A stretch of DNA of 37,331 nt. Source: Bacillota bacterium (GTDB lineage: Bacteria > Bacillota > Negativicutes > Sporomusales > Sporomusaceae). The stretch is taken from assembly GCA_023388195.1 (NCBI GenBank), contig JAEWGR010000076.1, forward strand, positions 1-37,331, read 5' to 3'. The notes under the pieces were generated by a model. It did no database searches. It saw only the letters and a program-made list of their open reading frames with translations, and had not been told where the DNA came from. Both the position numbers and the translations under genes were made by a program. Shown here piece after piece: positions 15,856 through 22,446 of the stretch. Numbering within the stretch: the first letter of the stretch is position 1; each line of letters opens with the position of its first letter.

Positions 15856-18012
15856 TTAATATTCAATATCATAATCTTTGAGTTTCCTGTAGAGTGTAGA
15901 GCGACTGATGCCCAGGATTTCCGCTGCGCCGGGCACATAATTATCGGCATGGAGCAATGCCGTTTGGATCGCGACCTTCTCCAGGTTTTCCAGGCATAAC
16001 ATCTCACCGGCCTGGCCTTTGCTATTGATAAATCCCTCTATTTTCAGCGGACAGGTCTCCAGAATAATGTAGTTAGGCAAATTCTCAGGCTTAATCAGCT
16101 CGCCCTGGGCCGTATTTACCGCATAGATCATCGCATTTTGCAATTGCCGTACATTGCCTGGCCATTGGTATTCACTGATTTTTTTCTGCGTCGCCGGGCT
16201 GAGCTTCGGGATCTTCCAGCCTTGTTTCCGGCAATAGTTTTCCACAAAAAATTCACTGAGCAGTTTAATATCATTGCCGCGCTCCCGTAGCGGCGGGATA
16301 TTAATTGACAGTACAGACAAGCGGAAATAAAGGTCTTCCCGAAACAGATTCTCTTTTACCATTTTATAAAGATCTTTATTGGTAGCCGCAATCAGCCTGA
16401 AGTCCACTTTCTTGCACCGGCTGCCGCCAACCCTCATGATTTGCTTGTCTTCCAGGGTTCTAAGTAAAACAGCCTGCACTTCAATCGGCATATCCCCAAT
16501 CTCATCAAGAAAGAGCGTACCGCCATGAGCCAGTTCAATTTTACCGGCTCTCCCGCTCCGTTCGGCGCCGGTAAAACTGCCGCCTTCATAGCCAAACAGC
16601 TCGCTTTCAATTAACTCCCGGGGCATGGCTGCACAGTTTACGGCCATAAATGGCCCCTGGGGGCAGTATACATTGTGGATTGCCTGGGCATATAGCTCCT
16701 TGCCGGTACCGCTTTCCCCCACCACCAGAATATTCTCCGGTGAGCTGGCAAAGCGACGGGCCAAAGCCATACTCTTTTTGAACTCCTTGTTCTCACTGAT
16801 AATATCCTCAAAAGTGTAGGCAGACGTACTGCCGGCCCTGCTGTTTTGCTGAATAGCAACCTTTTCCACCACACTAATTTTTAACAGGGCAACCTCTAAT
16901 TCCTGGGTGTACCGGTTTAGAACCGGCCGGATATTTACGTGATAGAAGCTTCTGTCAGCCCCCACACACAGCCGTTCTTCAGTCGTAACACTCTCCCCCT
17001 TTTTCACTAACAGCATGAGCGAGGAATTATTGCCAAGGAATTCATTGATATTCCGGTTATGGGCTTCTTCGGATCTAAGCTTCAGAATCCGGGTGCCTGC
17101 CGGATTGATATACAGGATCTGTCCGTTAGCGTCGATGGCAACAACGGCGTCATCAATAAATGTCAGCATCGCCGCCAGTACATTGTCCACAGTGGCAACC
17201 TTATCCTGATTAATCTGCATCTGGCGGTTGAAGGCATCGGCCCTTTCATTGGCAACATATAACGCGGCATTGGCCCTTTTCAGGCAGAGCTGCTTCTCGA
17301 TCACCATGGCCATAGAGGTAAGCAGACCCATACTATGGGGTCCAAGCTTGATAAGGGTTTCTTCTTCCGGCGTATTCAGCAGCGGCTGACTGACCAATAC
17401 CAGGGCGGCTTGAATTTCCCCAGCTTCATTTCTGATCGGCGCCGCAGAGGCAATACTGTTTTGAAAAGCTACACAGTAATGTTCCGGCCCCAGCAACTGC
17501 ACAGGACGTTTGAGACGGAAACACAGTTCATGGGCGGTAGTACCTTCCGCATCTTCACTAGCCACAATTCCTGTCCTGGAATCATATTCAGGCAGGGAGG
17601 TGAAGCTTTCCAAACTGCCTTCATTCAGCAGGATAACACCGTCTATGTCGAATAAGTAAAAGATGTAGCCACACTCAACAATGATTTTTTTAAATGCCTG
17701 GGCCAGGCTCTTGGTAGCATCAATCAGCGCATGGTTTTTGTTTAAAATTTCAGATAATTTTTGCGGGCTTAAATTGGAATTTGTAACTACCGAATAAGGA
17801 TTCACCCCCCAGTTACGGGATCTGATCCACGAGGCGGCGACATCCTGGTCCATGTACGGGTGTTTGCGCGGATCTTCTGCTTCATTTTGCAGAAAATCCT
17901 GTTTACATCGCAGTATAGCCTGCCACCGCTCCCGTGACAGAAGCCCCCTGTTAGCAATAAAGTATTCGGTCTGTAACCCCGAGACATCATGAGTGTGCTT
18001 CATAACCGTCAA
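15856..18012 (-). CDS. Sigma-54-dependent transcriptional activator (GAF-PAS-AAA+-Fis)
   Basis: A 718-residue enhancer-binding protein. Residues 75-245 form a GAF-like sensor (A-S-E-D-A-E-G-T-T-A-H-E motif near 151-162) as in AcoR-type regulators. Residues 275-385 form a PAS domain (A-I-D-A-N-G-Q-I-L-Y-I-N-P-A-G near 292-306). The AAA+ domain covers 400-640, with Walker A G-E-S-G-T-G-K-E at 432-439, the sigma-54 contact loop as G-S-F-T-G-A at 478-483 (usually GAFTGA), and Walker B L-F-L-D-E-I-G. The Fis-type helix-turn-helix is at the end (L-G-I-S-R-S-T-L-Y-R-K-L). TTG at 18012 is six bases after GGGGGAG; ATG at 18003 is the alternative. It likely senses a small organic effector and drives the -24/-12 promoters found here. 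Confidence 0.92.
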   Translation of the reverse strand: MTVMKHTHDVSGLQTEYFIANRGLLSRERWQAILRCKQDFLQNEAEDPRKHPYMDQDVAASWIRSRNWGVNPYSVVTNSNLSPQKLSEILNKNHALIDATKSLAQAFKKIIVECGYIFYLFDIDGVILLNEGSLESFTSLPEYDSRTGIVASEDAEGTTAHELCFRLKRPVQLLGPEHYCVAFQNSIASAAPIRNEAGEIQAALVLVSQPLLNTPEEETLIKLGPHSMGLLTSMAMVIEKQLCLKRANAALYVANERADAFNRQMQINQDKVATVDNVLAAMLTFIDDAVVAIDANGQILYINPAGTRILKLRSEEAHNRNINEFLGNNSSLMLLVKKGESVTTEERLCVGADRSFYHVNIRPVLNRYTQELEVALLKISVVEKVAIQQNSRAGSTSAYTFEDIISENKEFKKSMALARRFASSPENILVVGESGTGKELYAQAIHNVYCPQGPFMAVNCAAMPRELIESELFGYEGGSFTGAERSGRAGKIELAHGGTLFLDEIGDMPIEVQAVLLRTLEDKQIMRVGGSRCKKVDFRLIAATNKDLYKMVKENLFREDLYFRLSVLSINIPPLRERGNDIKLLSEFFVENYCRKQGWKIPKLSPATQKKISEYQWPGNVRQLQNAMIYAVNTAQGELIKPENLPNYIILETCPLKIEGFINSKGQAGEMLCLENLEKVAIQTALLHADNYVPGAAEILGISRSTLYRKLKDYDIEY

Positions 18013-18335
18013 CTACAGCTCCCCCTTATTTTCCCTAACAGATTTTGTTAATTGCAGCAAATTTACTTAGATTCCAGCCATTACCGCAGATTGAGAATTA
18101 ATGCACATATAAAAAAGAAGCCTGGTTTTTACCAGACTTCCTTCGCACAATCGGGCAGGCACAAAAATCGCTTTTCATACCTTTCGGTCATCACCTCCAC
18201 AGGGGAAATGACAACTCGGAACTCAGTTAAAAATACATATTCTTCTATAATTCGCCAAATCCCTGTTTAAAAAGTATTTAGTCGCTATTTTTTTCCCGAC
18301 AAAATTCGTCATAAAATTCATCGTCTGCTGCTAAA
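18013..18335. other. Intergenic region before the regulator
   Basis: About 320 bases. It holds the terminator at 18111-18140 and a GGAGGTG-ATG that would encode only a 20-residue peptide. A C-terminal-looking acidic reading frame overlaps the end of the 62-residue gene. No recognisable gene is found. Confidence 0.4.
18111..18140 (-). terminator. Rho-independent terminator of the small-protein cluster
   Basis: Minus-strand stem GAAGTCTGGT-AAAA-ACCAGGCTTC followed by TTTTTTAT. It lies about 195 bases after the stop at 18336 and 98 bases before the start of the sigma-54 regulator. Confidence 0.85.
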
Positions 18336-18524
18336 TCACAGTATTTGATAGGCGAACTGTTCTTTGTTGATGGCAGCAAGCTTCTTTTTAGCTTCTGCCG
18401 CCGTTTTCCCTAAGTGCACACTGGTTTTATCCACCATATTAAGCAGCACATATTCCCCCTTGGTCATTACAATTGTCTCGCTGCCAAATTCCGAATTGGT
18501 AAATGACGGATACTCTATTTCCAT
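18336..18524 (-). CDS. Small conserved-looking protein of unknown function (62 aa)
   Basis: A 62-residue protein with a beta-rich first half (E-T-I-V-M-T-K-G-E-Y-V-L-L-N-M-V) and a helical, lysine-rich end (A-A-E-A-K-K-K-L-A-A-I-N-K-E-Q). There are no cysteines and no signal. The ATG at 18524 is preceded by AAGGAGG with six bases between; the GTG nine bases earlier overlaps that site and is rejected. It is the third gene of a three-gene small-protein cluster read from a promoter at 19191-19219. I do not recognise a family. Confidence 0.65.
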   Translation of the reverse strand: MEIEYPSFTNSEFGSETIVMTKGEYVLLNMVDKTSVHLGKTAAEAKKKLAAINKEQFAYQIL

Positions 18525-18549
18525 TCCCACCCTCCTTTGTATAAACAGG

Positions 18550-18849
18550 TCAGTCGTTTATACTGCCAGCTGCCGGACCGGTCATACCGGCCGGAGGCGT
18601 ATGCCATTTACAGGTTTTTACCAGCCCATCCCGGGATGGTTTCTTATGCTTATTGCAGGGATTTGCACATAGTTTTTCAATATACAGGCACATAACGGTG
18701 GGCCGCGCTTGCGGCGGCGGCAGATCGGTGCCGCATTGTTTGCAATTCTTGCGTTCCGGAAAATTATAGGTGCCACAGACAGGGCAGGGAGCCGGTTTTT
18801 CCTTAGGCGGCTTACAGCCACCGCAATATGGATTGCATGACCAGCACAT
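18550..18849 (-). CDS. Cysteine-rich zinc-ribbon protein (99 aa)
   Basis: A 99-residue protein with about fourteen cysteines. It opens with M-C-W-S-C-N-P-Y-C-G-G-C (residues 1-12). A ribbon follows: C-P-V-C-G-T-Y near 22-28 and C-K-Q-C-G-T-D-L-P near 36-44. A second cysteine/histidine group comes later (C-L-Y, L-C-A-N-P-C-N-K-H, C-K-W-H). Two or three metal sites are likely. AGGAGG lies seven bases before the ATG. It is 25 bases from the next small gene and shares the C-G-T-x-L-P knuckle with the 47-residue protein at 11661-11804. Function unknown; metal, metalloid or nucleic-acid binding are possible, and the neighbouring arsenic genes make thiol-rich binding worth noting. Confidence 0.72.
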   Translation of the reverse strand: MCWSCNPYCGGCKPPKEKPAPCPVCGTYNFPERKNCKQCGTDLPPPQARPTVMCLYIEKLCANPCNKHKKPSRDGLVKTCKWHTPPAGMTGPAAGSIND

Positions 18850-18883
18850 ACAGGTTCCTCCTGCTTACATTTGCTGTAATTAC

Positions 18884-19150
18884 CTACTTACTTACAGTCG
18901 ACCCGGCATCAAGCCGGCTAAGCGCAGCCAACAGTGTTGTTTTCAGATGCAGCACATGGGAAGACTCCGGGTATTCCACGCCGGCACACCGGAAGAGTTC
19001 TCTTAGTTTTTTCTCTATATTCTGATGGGATTGATAGTCCGACAAATCCATTGCCATATTTCCCATAAATACCGATAACGAAGTGGCCGCCTTATCGCCT
19101 TGCTGGATCTTATTCCAAACTGCCGTCGCATCTTGTAATGTGAAGGGCAT
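18884..19150 (-). CDS. Small helical protein of unknown function (88 aa)
   Basis: An 88-residue, mostly helical, soluble protein (L-Q-D-A-T-A-V-W-N-K-I-Q-Q-G-D at the start, then V-F-M-G-N-M-A-M-D-L-S-D-Y). It contains one cysteine. GAGGAGG lies close upstream of the ATG. It is the first gene after a good sigma-70-like promoter and is followed at 34 bases by the cysteine-rich protein. It matches no family that I recognise. Confidence 0.65.
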   Translation of the reverse strand: MPFTLQDATAVWNKIQQGDKAATSLSVFMGNMAMDLSDYQSHQNIEKKLRELFRCAGVEYPESSHVLHLKTTLLAALSRLDAGSTVSK

Positions 19151-19190
19151 ACTAGTACCTCCTCGTAAGCCTTATTATCTTGTTATTTTG

Positions 19191-19219
19191 AGTATCACAC
19201 CATTTAACCACACCGTCAA
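19191..19219 (-). promoter_or_regulatory. Sigma-70-type promoter of the small-protein cluster
   Basis: Minus strand: TTGACG (19214-19219), 17 bases, GATACT (19191-19196) with an extended TG one base before the -10 box. It is about 40 bases before the ATG at 19150. Confidence 0.65.
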
Positions 19220-19296
19220 GATTCAAATCAGGACAGACTTTCCCGGTTTGTCTTCTTTTGCTACAGCCTGCCCCTGAATCCGGTCAAACACACACA

Positions 19297-19338
19297 GCCC
19301 TTGCCGCCTGTCAGCAAGGTTCGACAGGCAGCAAGGGC
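19297..19338 (-). terminator. Long hairpin after the aquaporin gene
   Basis: GCCCTTGC and GCCTGTC pair with GACAGGC and GCAAGGGC around a ten-base loop, with single-base mismatches between the blocks. The T-run is poor on the minus strand, but the stem is very stable. It ends the arsenic/molybdoenzyme operon. Confidence 0.65.
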
Positions 19339-19403
19339 ATTTTCCCCGGGAGACTCACAGACCTGCTGTTTGTCTCAAATTAGGAATTTCTTTCTTTATT
19401 TCC

Positions 19404-20090
19404 TTAATTATTGCACTGCTTACGCAGCTGCGGAACTTCCAGAAATCTATAAATGGCGGCCGCAGAAACCGCACCTAATACCGGCGAAACAACATACAGC
19501 CAGAGGTGCGCCAGATTACCGGACATAACCGCCGGGGCAATGGAACGGGCCGGATTGAAAGACCCGCCGGATACGGGTCCGGCAACCGCAGCGCCAATAA
19601 AAACAGTCAGGCCAATGGCCAGCCCGGCGAAGCTGCCCTCCGCCCGGGCATCGGTAGCAACACTGATGATGACAAACATCAGGAAAAAAGTAAAGATAAA
19701 CTCCATGGCAAAAGACACCTCGATAAGATGCTGCCCCGCCGGCAAGGAAGGGAATGTACCGCCCAGATCATACAAATTGCCAAACAGCAGCCGCAGCACA
19801 GCGCTCGCGCTTAACGCGCCTAATAACTGACTGATAATATAGGGCACAACCTGGTAGGGACTGAATTTGCCCACAGCAAAAAAAGAAAGCGTGACCGCCG
19901 GGTTAAAATGGGCTCCGGAAATATGCCCGCAGGCATAAATCAGGACAACAATGACAAAACCAAAAACCAGTGCAATCCCGATATGGCCCAGTGCATTCTG
20001 GGCAAGCTGATTGATAATGATCGCACCGGTCCCGACAAACAACAGAAAAAACGTACCAATAAACTCAGCAAAATATTTTTTTACTTCCAT
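19404..20090 (-). CDS. NIP-like aquaporin / aquaglyceroporin
   Basis: A 228-residue MIP-family channel with six membrane segments and two NPA boxes: S-G-A-H-F-N-P-A-V at residues 59-67 and G-P-V-S-G-G-S-F-N-P-A-R-S with N179-P180-A181-R182. These flanking residues resemble plant NIP channels and bacterial relatives known from ars operons, which pass uncharged metalloids such as As(OH)3, rather than AqpZ or GlpF. The ATG at 20090 follows CGGGAGGAAT; the longer frame to 20246 is rejected because it overlaps arsM. It is 60 bases downstream of arsM. Inference: it moves arsenite or methylated arsenicals across the membrane, as AqpS does; plain water or glycerol transport is the alternative. Confidence 0.85.
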   Translation of the reverse strand: MEVKKYFAEFIGTFFLLFVGTGAIIINQLAQNALGHIGIALVFGFVIVVLIYACGHISGAHFNPAVTLSFFAVGKFSPYQVVPYIISQLLGALSASAVLRLLFGNLYDLGGTFPSLPAGQHLIEVSFAMEFIFTFFLMFVIISVATDARAEGSFAGLAIGLTVFIGAAVAGPVSGGSFNPARSIAPAVMSGNLAHLWLYVVSPVLGAVSAAAIYRFLEVPQLRKQCNN

Positions 20091-20149
20091 ATTCCTCCCG
20101 CCTCCCGGGCGTTGCGCCCTAGATCCTACAGTTGTAAGGCTGCAGGCTG

Positions 20150-21118
20150 CTAGCAGCAGCCACCGCCTGCATAATGATAAGTAGGCTTGGTGATGAAGAG
20201 ATCCGGACGGTTCAGCGCCCGCAGATTTCCGGCTGTTTTTTGACAAACAGGGAGGGGCACATCACGCTGAATAAGATGACCTTTACCATCGTCATAGGCG
20301 GCCTCCGCCCCAGAATAGATTACCGTCTCGCCCGCGAATATGCACGCCCCGTCCGCCGGTACGGGATTCTTATAAACAACAAGCTCCAGCGATTCCAGCA
20401 GGATATCTTCCCCGGTCCCATAGCGCCCTTTGTCCAGAATCCGGTATGGCCGGCGGGACCGGACCTCAATTGTGCCGAAGCCGGCATCAACGAATTTGTC
20501 CAGGTAATCCTGATAAGCGAGCGCTCCCGACAGGCACATCGCCCGTAGCCGTTCGTCCTCCCGCAGCTGGGCCGGGATCGGCTGGGTCGTAATCGGATCT
20601 GATACATACAGCCGGCCGCCGGGCTTCAAAACCCGGTACATTTCACTGATAGCCTGCTTTAATTCCGCTTCTTTAAAAATATTAAACAGGCAGTTTTGGG
20701 CAGCTACATCCACACTGCCGTCGGCCTGCGGCAAGCTGAGCACATTAGCCTGTACCAGTTGCACAAAATCCGGCTGAAGCCACTTATTCACCTGTGCCGC
20801 CAGTTTGAAGTTCGCCTCCGCCCGGGCCAGCATTTCCGGCACACTGTCTACAGCGATAACCGACCCGGGCCGACGGGTAAAATAAGCAAACTGCAGTGCT
20901 TCCAGCCCGCCGCCTACGCCGGCATACAAAACCGTCTCACCGGCCTTAAGGTCACCATAATGCACCGTATTGCCGCAGCCATAATTCATTGCCGCCATGA
21001 CCTCCGGGATCACCAGCTCAGGCAAGTATCGGGCCTCGCTGGTCACGCAGCACAGCGTACTCTGCGGCGTAAGCGCCGCTTCCTTGTATAGTTCATGCGT
21101 AGTTTTCATGTAACTCAT
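20150..21118 (-). CDS. arsM: Arsenite S-adenosylmethionine methyltransferase, arsenosugar type
   Basis: A 322-residue SAM-dependent methyltransferase. Motif I is V-L-Y-A-G-V-G-G-G near residues 63-71. Arsenic-binding cysteines typical of ArsM are visible: C23-C24 (T-L-C-C), C48 (N-Y-G-C-G-N), the cysteine in Q-N-C-L-F-N near 142 and that in A-M-C-L-S-G-A near 197. Motif V-L-K-P-G-G-R-L-Y-V-S-D-P is also present. The C-terminal extension ends in G-G-G-C-C, a possible extra As(III) site. The ATG at 21118 is eight bases after AGGGAG; the GTG at 21127 overlaps that site. Partners in the operon are ArsS, a Tat molybdoenzyme with TorD, and a NIP-like channel. Confidence 0.85.
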   Translation of the reverse strand: MSYMKTTHELYKEAALTPQSTLCCVTSEARYLPELVIPEVMAAMNYGCGNTVHYGDLKAGETVLYAGVGGGLEALQFAYFTRRPGSVIAVDSVPEMLARAEANFKLAAQVNKWLQPDFVQLVQANVLSLPQADGSVDVAAQNCLFNIFKEAELKQAISEMYRVLKPGGRLYVSDPITTQPIPAQLREDERLRAMCLSGALAYQDYLDKFVDAGFGTIEVRSRRPYRILDKGRYGTGEDILLESLELVVYKNPVPADGACIFAGETVIYSGAEAAYDDGKGHLIQRDVPLPVCQKTAGNLRALNRPDLFITKPTYHYAGGGCC

Positions 21119-21167
21119 ATAATCCACTCCCTGTATTATTAGTTGGCCTTAGATCTGACACCCGAAT

Positions 21168-21887
21168 TTACACCCTGTGTCCCGCCTTAACCACAGACCC
21201 GGCAATGGATCGCTGCACCAGATTTACCTGCACCAGGTCTTCCCGGATAAACCCGTCCATAAATCCGGCCAGCTTCCGGAAAAAATCCTGACCGGTATGC
21301 GCCGCGGTGTCCTGACAGAATGCAGGCACCCACTGGCTGAGGTGCTCAGCCAGAAATTGCTGCTGCCAGTCAATGGCCGCAAGCAGGCCGGCTGTTTGCT
21401 GCCGCCCCAGAGCTGCCGCTGCCTGACGGTTAAGAAAGTACATAAATTCCAGTTCCAGACCGATATGATCATCAGGCTCACGATTGAAATTACGCACCAG
21501 CAGGCCGGCAGTCCGGTATTTTTGCCGGACTGCCAGGGTTATCTCCTGCATCAGCGCTCTGGCCGGCGACCGGTACACAGACTCATACGGCGGCGCCGGC
21601 ACATGGCGGGGACCGATAAACAACCGGGTAAATTCCGGCTTGAGGATTTCTCCCGGCCAGCCGTCCGGCTCCGGCAGCAAGGCCTGCAAACAACAGATAA
21701 ACTCCTGCTCCCACGCCGGGCAGGCCCCGGCGGCAGCCGGTTGCCCGGCATTCAGTGCCGACAATAACTCCCGGTCCGGCCCGGCCAAAAATAAACGCCG
21801 GAGAAAATCATAAATGCAATCGCGCCGGTAAAACACAACCGCCAGACTGTTGCTGCCAACAAAAGCAGCCTGCTTGTCCTCAGCCAT
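21168..21887 (-). CDS. TorD/DmsD-family molybdoenzyme chaperone
   Basis: A 239-residue all-helical protein with the TorD-family signature E-P-D-D-H-I-G-L-E-L-E-F-M near residues 138-150 and the upstream Y-x-S-V-Y element near 112. Such chaperones bind the Tat leader of DMSO-reductase-family enzymes and hold export until the cofactor is inserted. The chosen ATG at 21887 overlaps the end of the ferredoxin-subunit gene by eight bases, which implies coupled translation. The reading frame to 22076 lies inside that gene and is not credible. Its client is surely the Tat-signal molybdoenzyme encoded two genes upstream. Confidence 0.88.
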   Translation of the reverse strand: MAEDKQAAFVGSNSLAVVFYRRDCIYDFLRRLFLAGPDRELLSALNAGQPAAAGACPAWEQEFICCLQALLPEPDGWPGEILKPEFTRLFIGPRHVPAPPYESVYRSPARALMQEITLAVRQKYRTAGLLVRNFNREPDDHIGLELEFMYFLNRQAAAALGRQQTAGLLAAIDWQQQFLAEHLSQWVPAFCQDTAAHTGQDFFRKLAGFMDGFIREDLVQVNLVQRSIAGSVVKAGHRV

Positions 21888-22431
21888 GAGCCGGCCTTTT
21901 TTCCGGAGCAAACCGCATAGCCGGACCGGTCGCATGCGGGGAAAACCCCCGGCACGCCCCGACGGCCCCCTCTTTCTCCATGCGCTTGAGTTCTCCGGAC
22001 TGCAGCACCTGGAGAGGACAGCCGCGAACACAGGCCGGGGCCTCGCCCTGCTGTCGGTTATCAAGGCACAGATCACATTTGGAGGCCTTTAGTTCCCGCT
22101 GGCTAAAAGCAATCGCCTTATAAGGACAGGCATACACGCAGGCGCGGCAGCCCACACATTTTTCGTGATTCTGAATTACGATCCCGTCTGCCGCCCTTTT
22201 ACTAAAAGCCTTCGCCGGACAGACCCGCACACAGGCCGGGTTGGCGCAATGCATACAGGCCCGTGACAGGTAGCGGTCAACCTGCCGCCCGTCAGCCTGG
22301 ATTTCAAAGTGATCAACATGACGCCAGCGGATGCCGGGCTCCAGCTTATTCTTCATTTTGCAGGCAGTTTCACATGCCTGGCAGCCAATGCAATAGTTCT
22401 GATTGTAATAAAACCCCACTTGTTTGCTCAT
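21880..22431 (-). CDS. DmsB-like four-cluster ferredoxin subunit
   Basis: A 183-residue protein with C-I-G-C-Q-A-C-E-T-A-C near residues 14-24, C-M-H-C-A-N-P-A-C-V-R-V-C-P near 59-72, C-V-G-C-R-A-C-V-Y-A-C-P near 92-103 and C-D-L-C...C-V-R-G-C-P near 119-138. These are the four [4Fe-4S] sites of DmsB/YnfG-type subunits. There is no signal peptide, as expected, since the partner carries the Tat leader and the pair is exported together. It begins 15 bases after the catalytic-subunit stop and overlaps the TorD gene. No anchor gene is present in this operon, so either a soluble extracytoplasmic acceptor or an anchor encoded elsewhere is needed. Confidence 0.9.
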   Translation of the reverse strand: MSKQVGFYYNQNYCIGCQACETACKMKNKLEPGIRWRHVDHFEIQADGRQVDRYLSRACMHCANPACVRVCPAKAFSKRAADGIVIQNHEKCVGCRACVYACPYKAIAFSQRELKASKCDLCLDNRQQGEAPACVRGCPLQVLQSGELKRMEKEGAVGACRGFSPHATGPAMRFAPEKRPAHG

Positions 22432-22446
22432 CAGTATCTCCCTTTC

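Noticed and set aside
18121..18193. GGAGGTG followed directly by ATG encoding about 20 residues, running into the terminator
   Set aside because: The spacing between ribosome site and ATG is nearly zero, and the frame overlaps the terminator; probably not translated.
20091..20246. N-terminal extension of the aquaporin frame
   Set aside because: It would overlap arsM and lacks a ribosome site; the ATG at 20090 has CGGGAGG and begins the normal MIP N-terminus.
21888..22076. N-terminal extension of the TorD-like frame
   Set aside because: It lies entirely inside the ferredoxin-subunit gene in another frame and resembles no TorD sequence.
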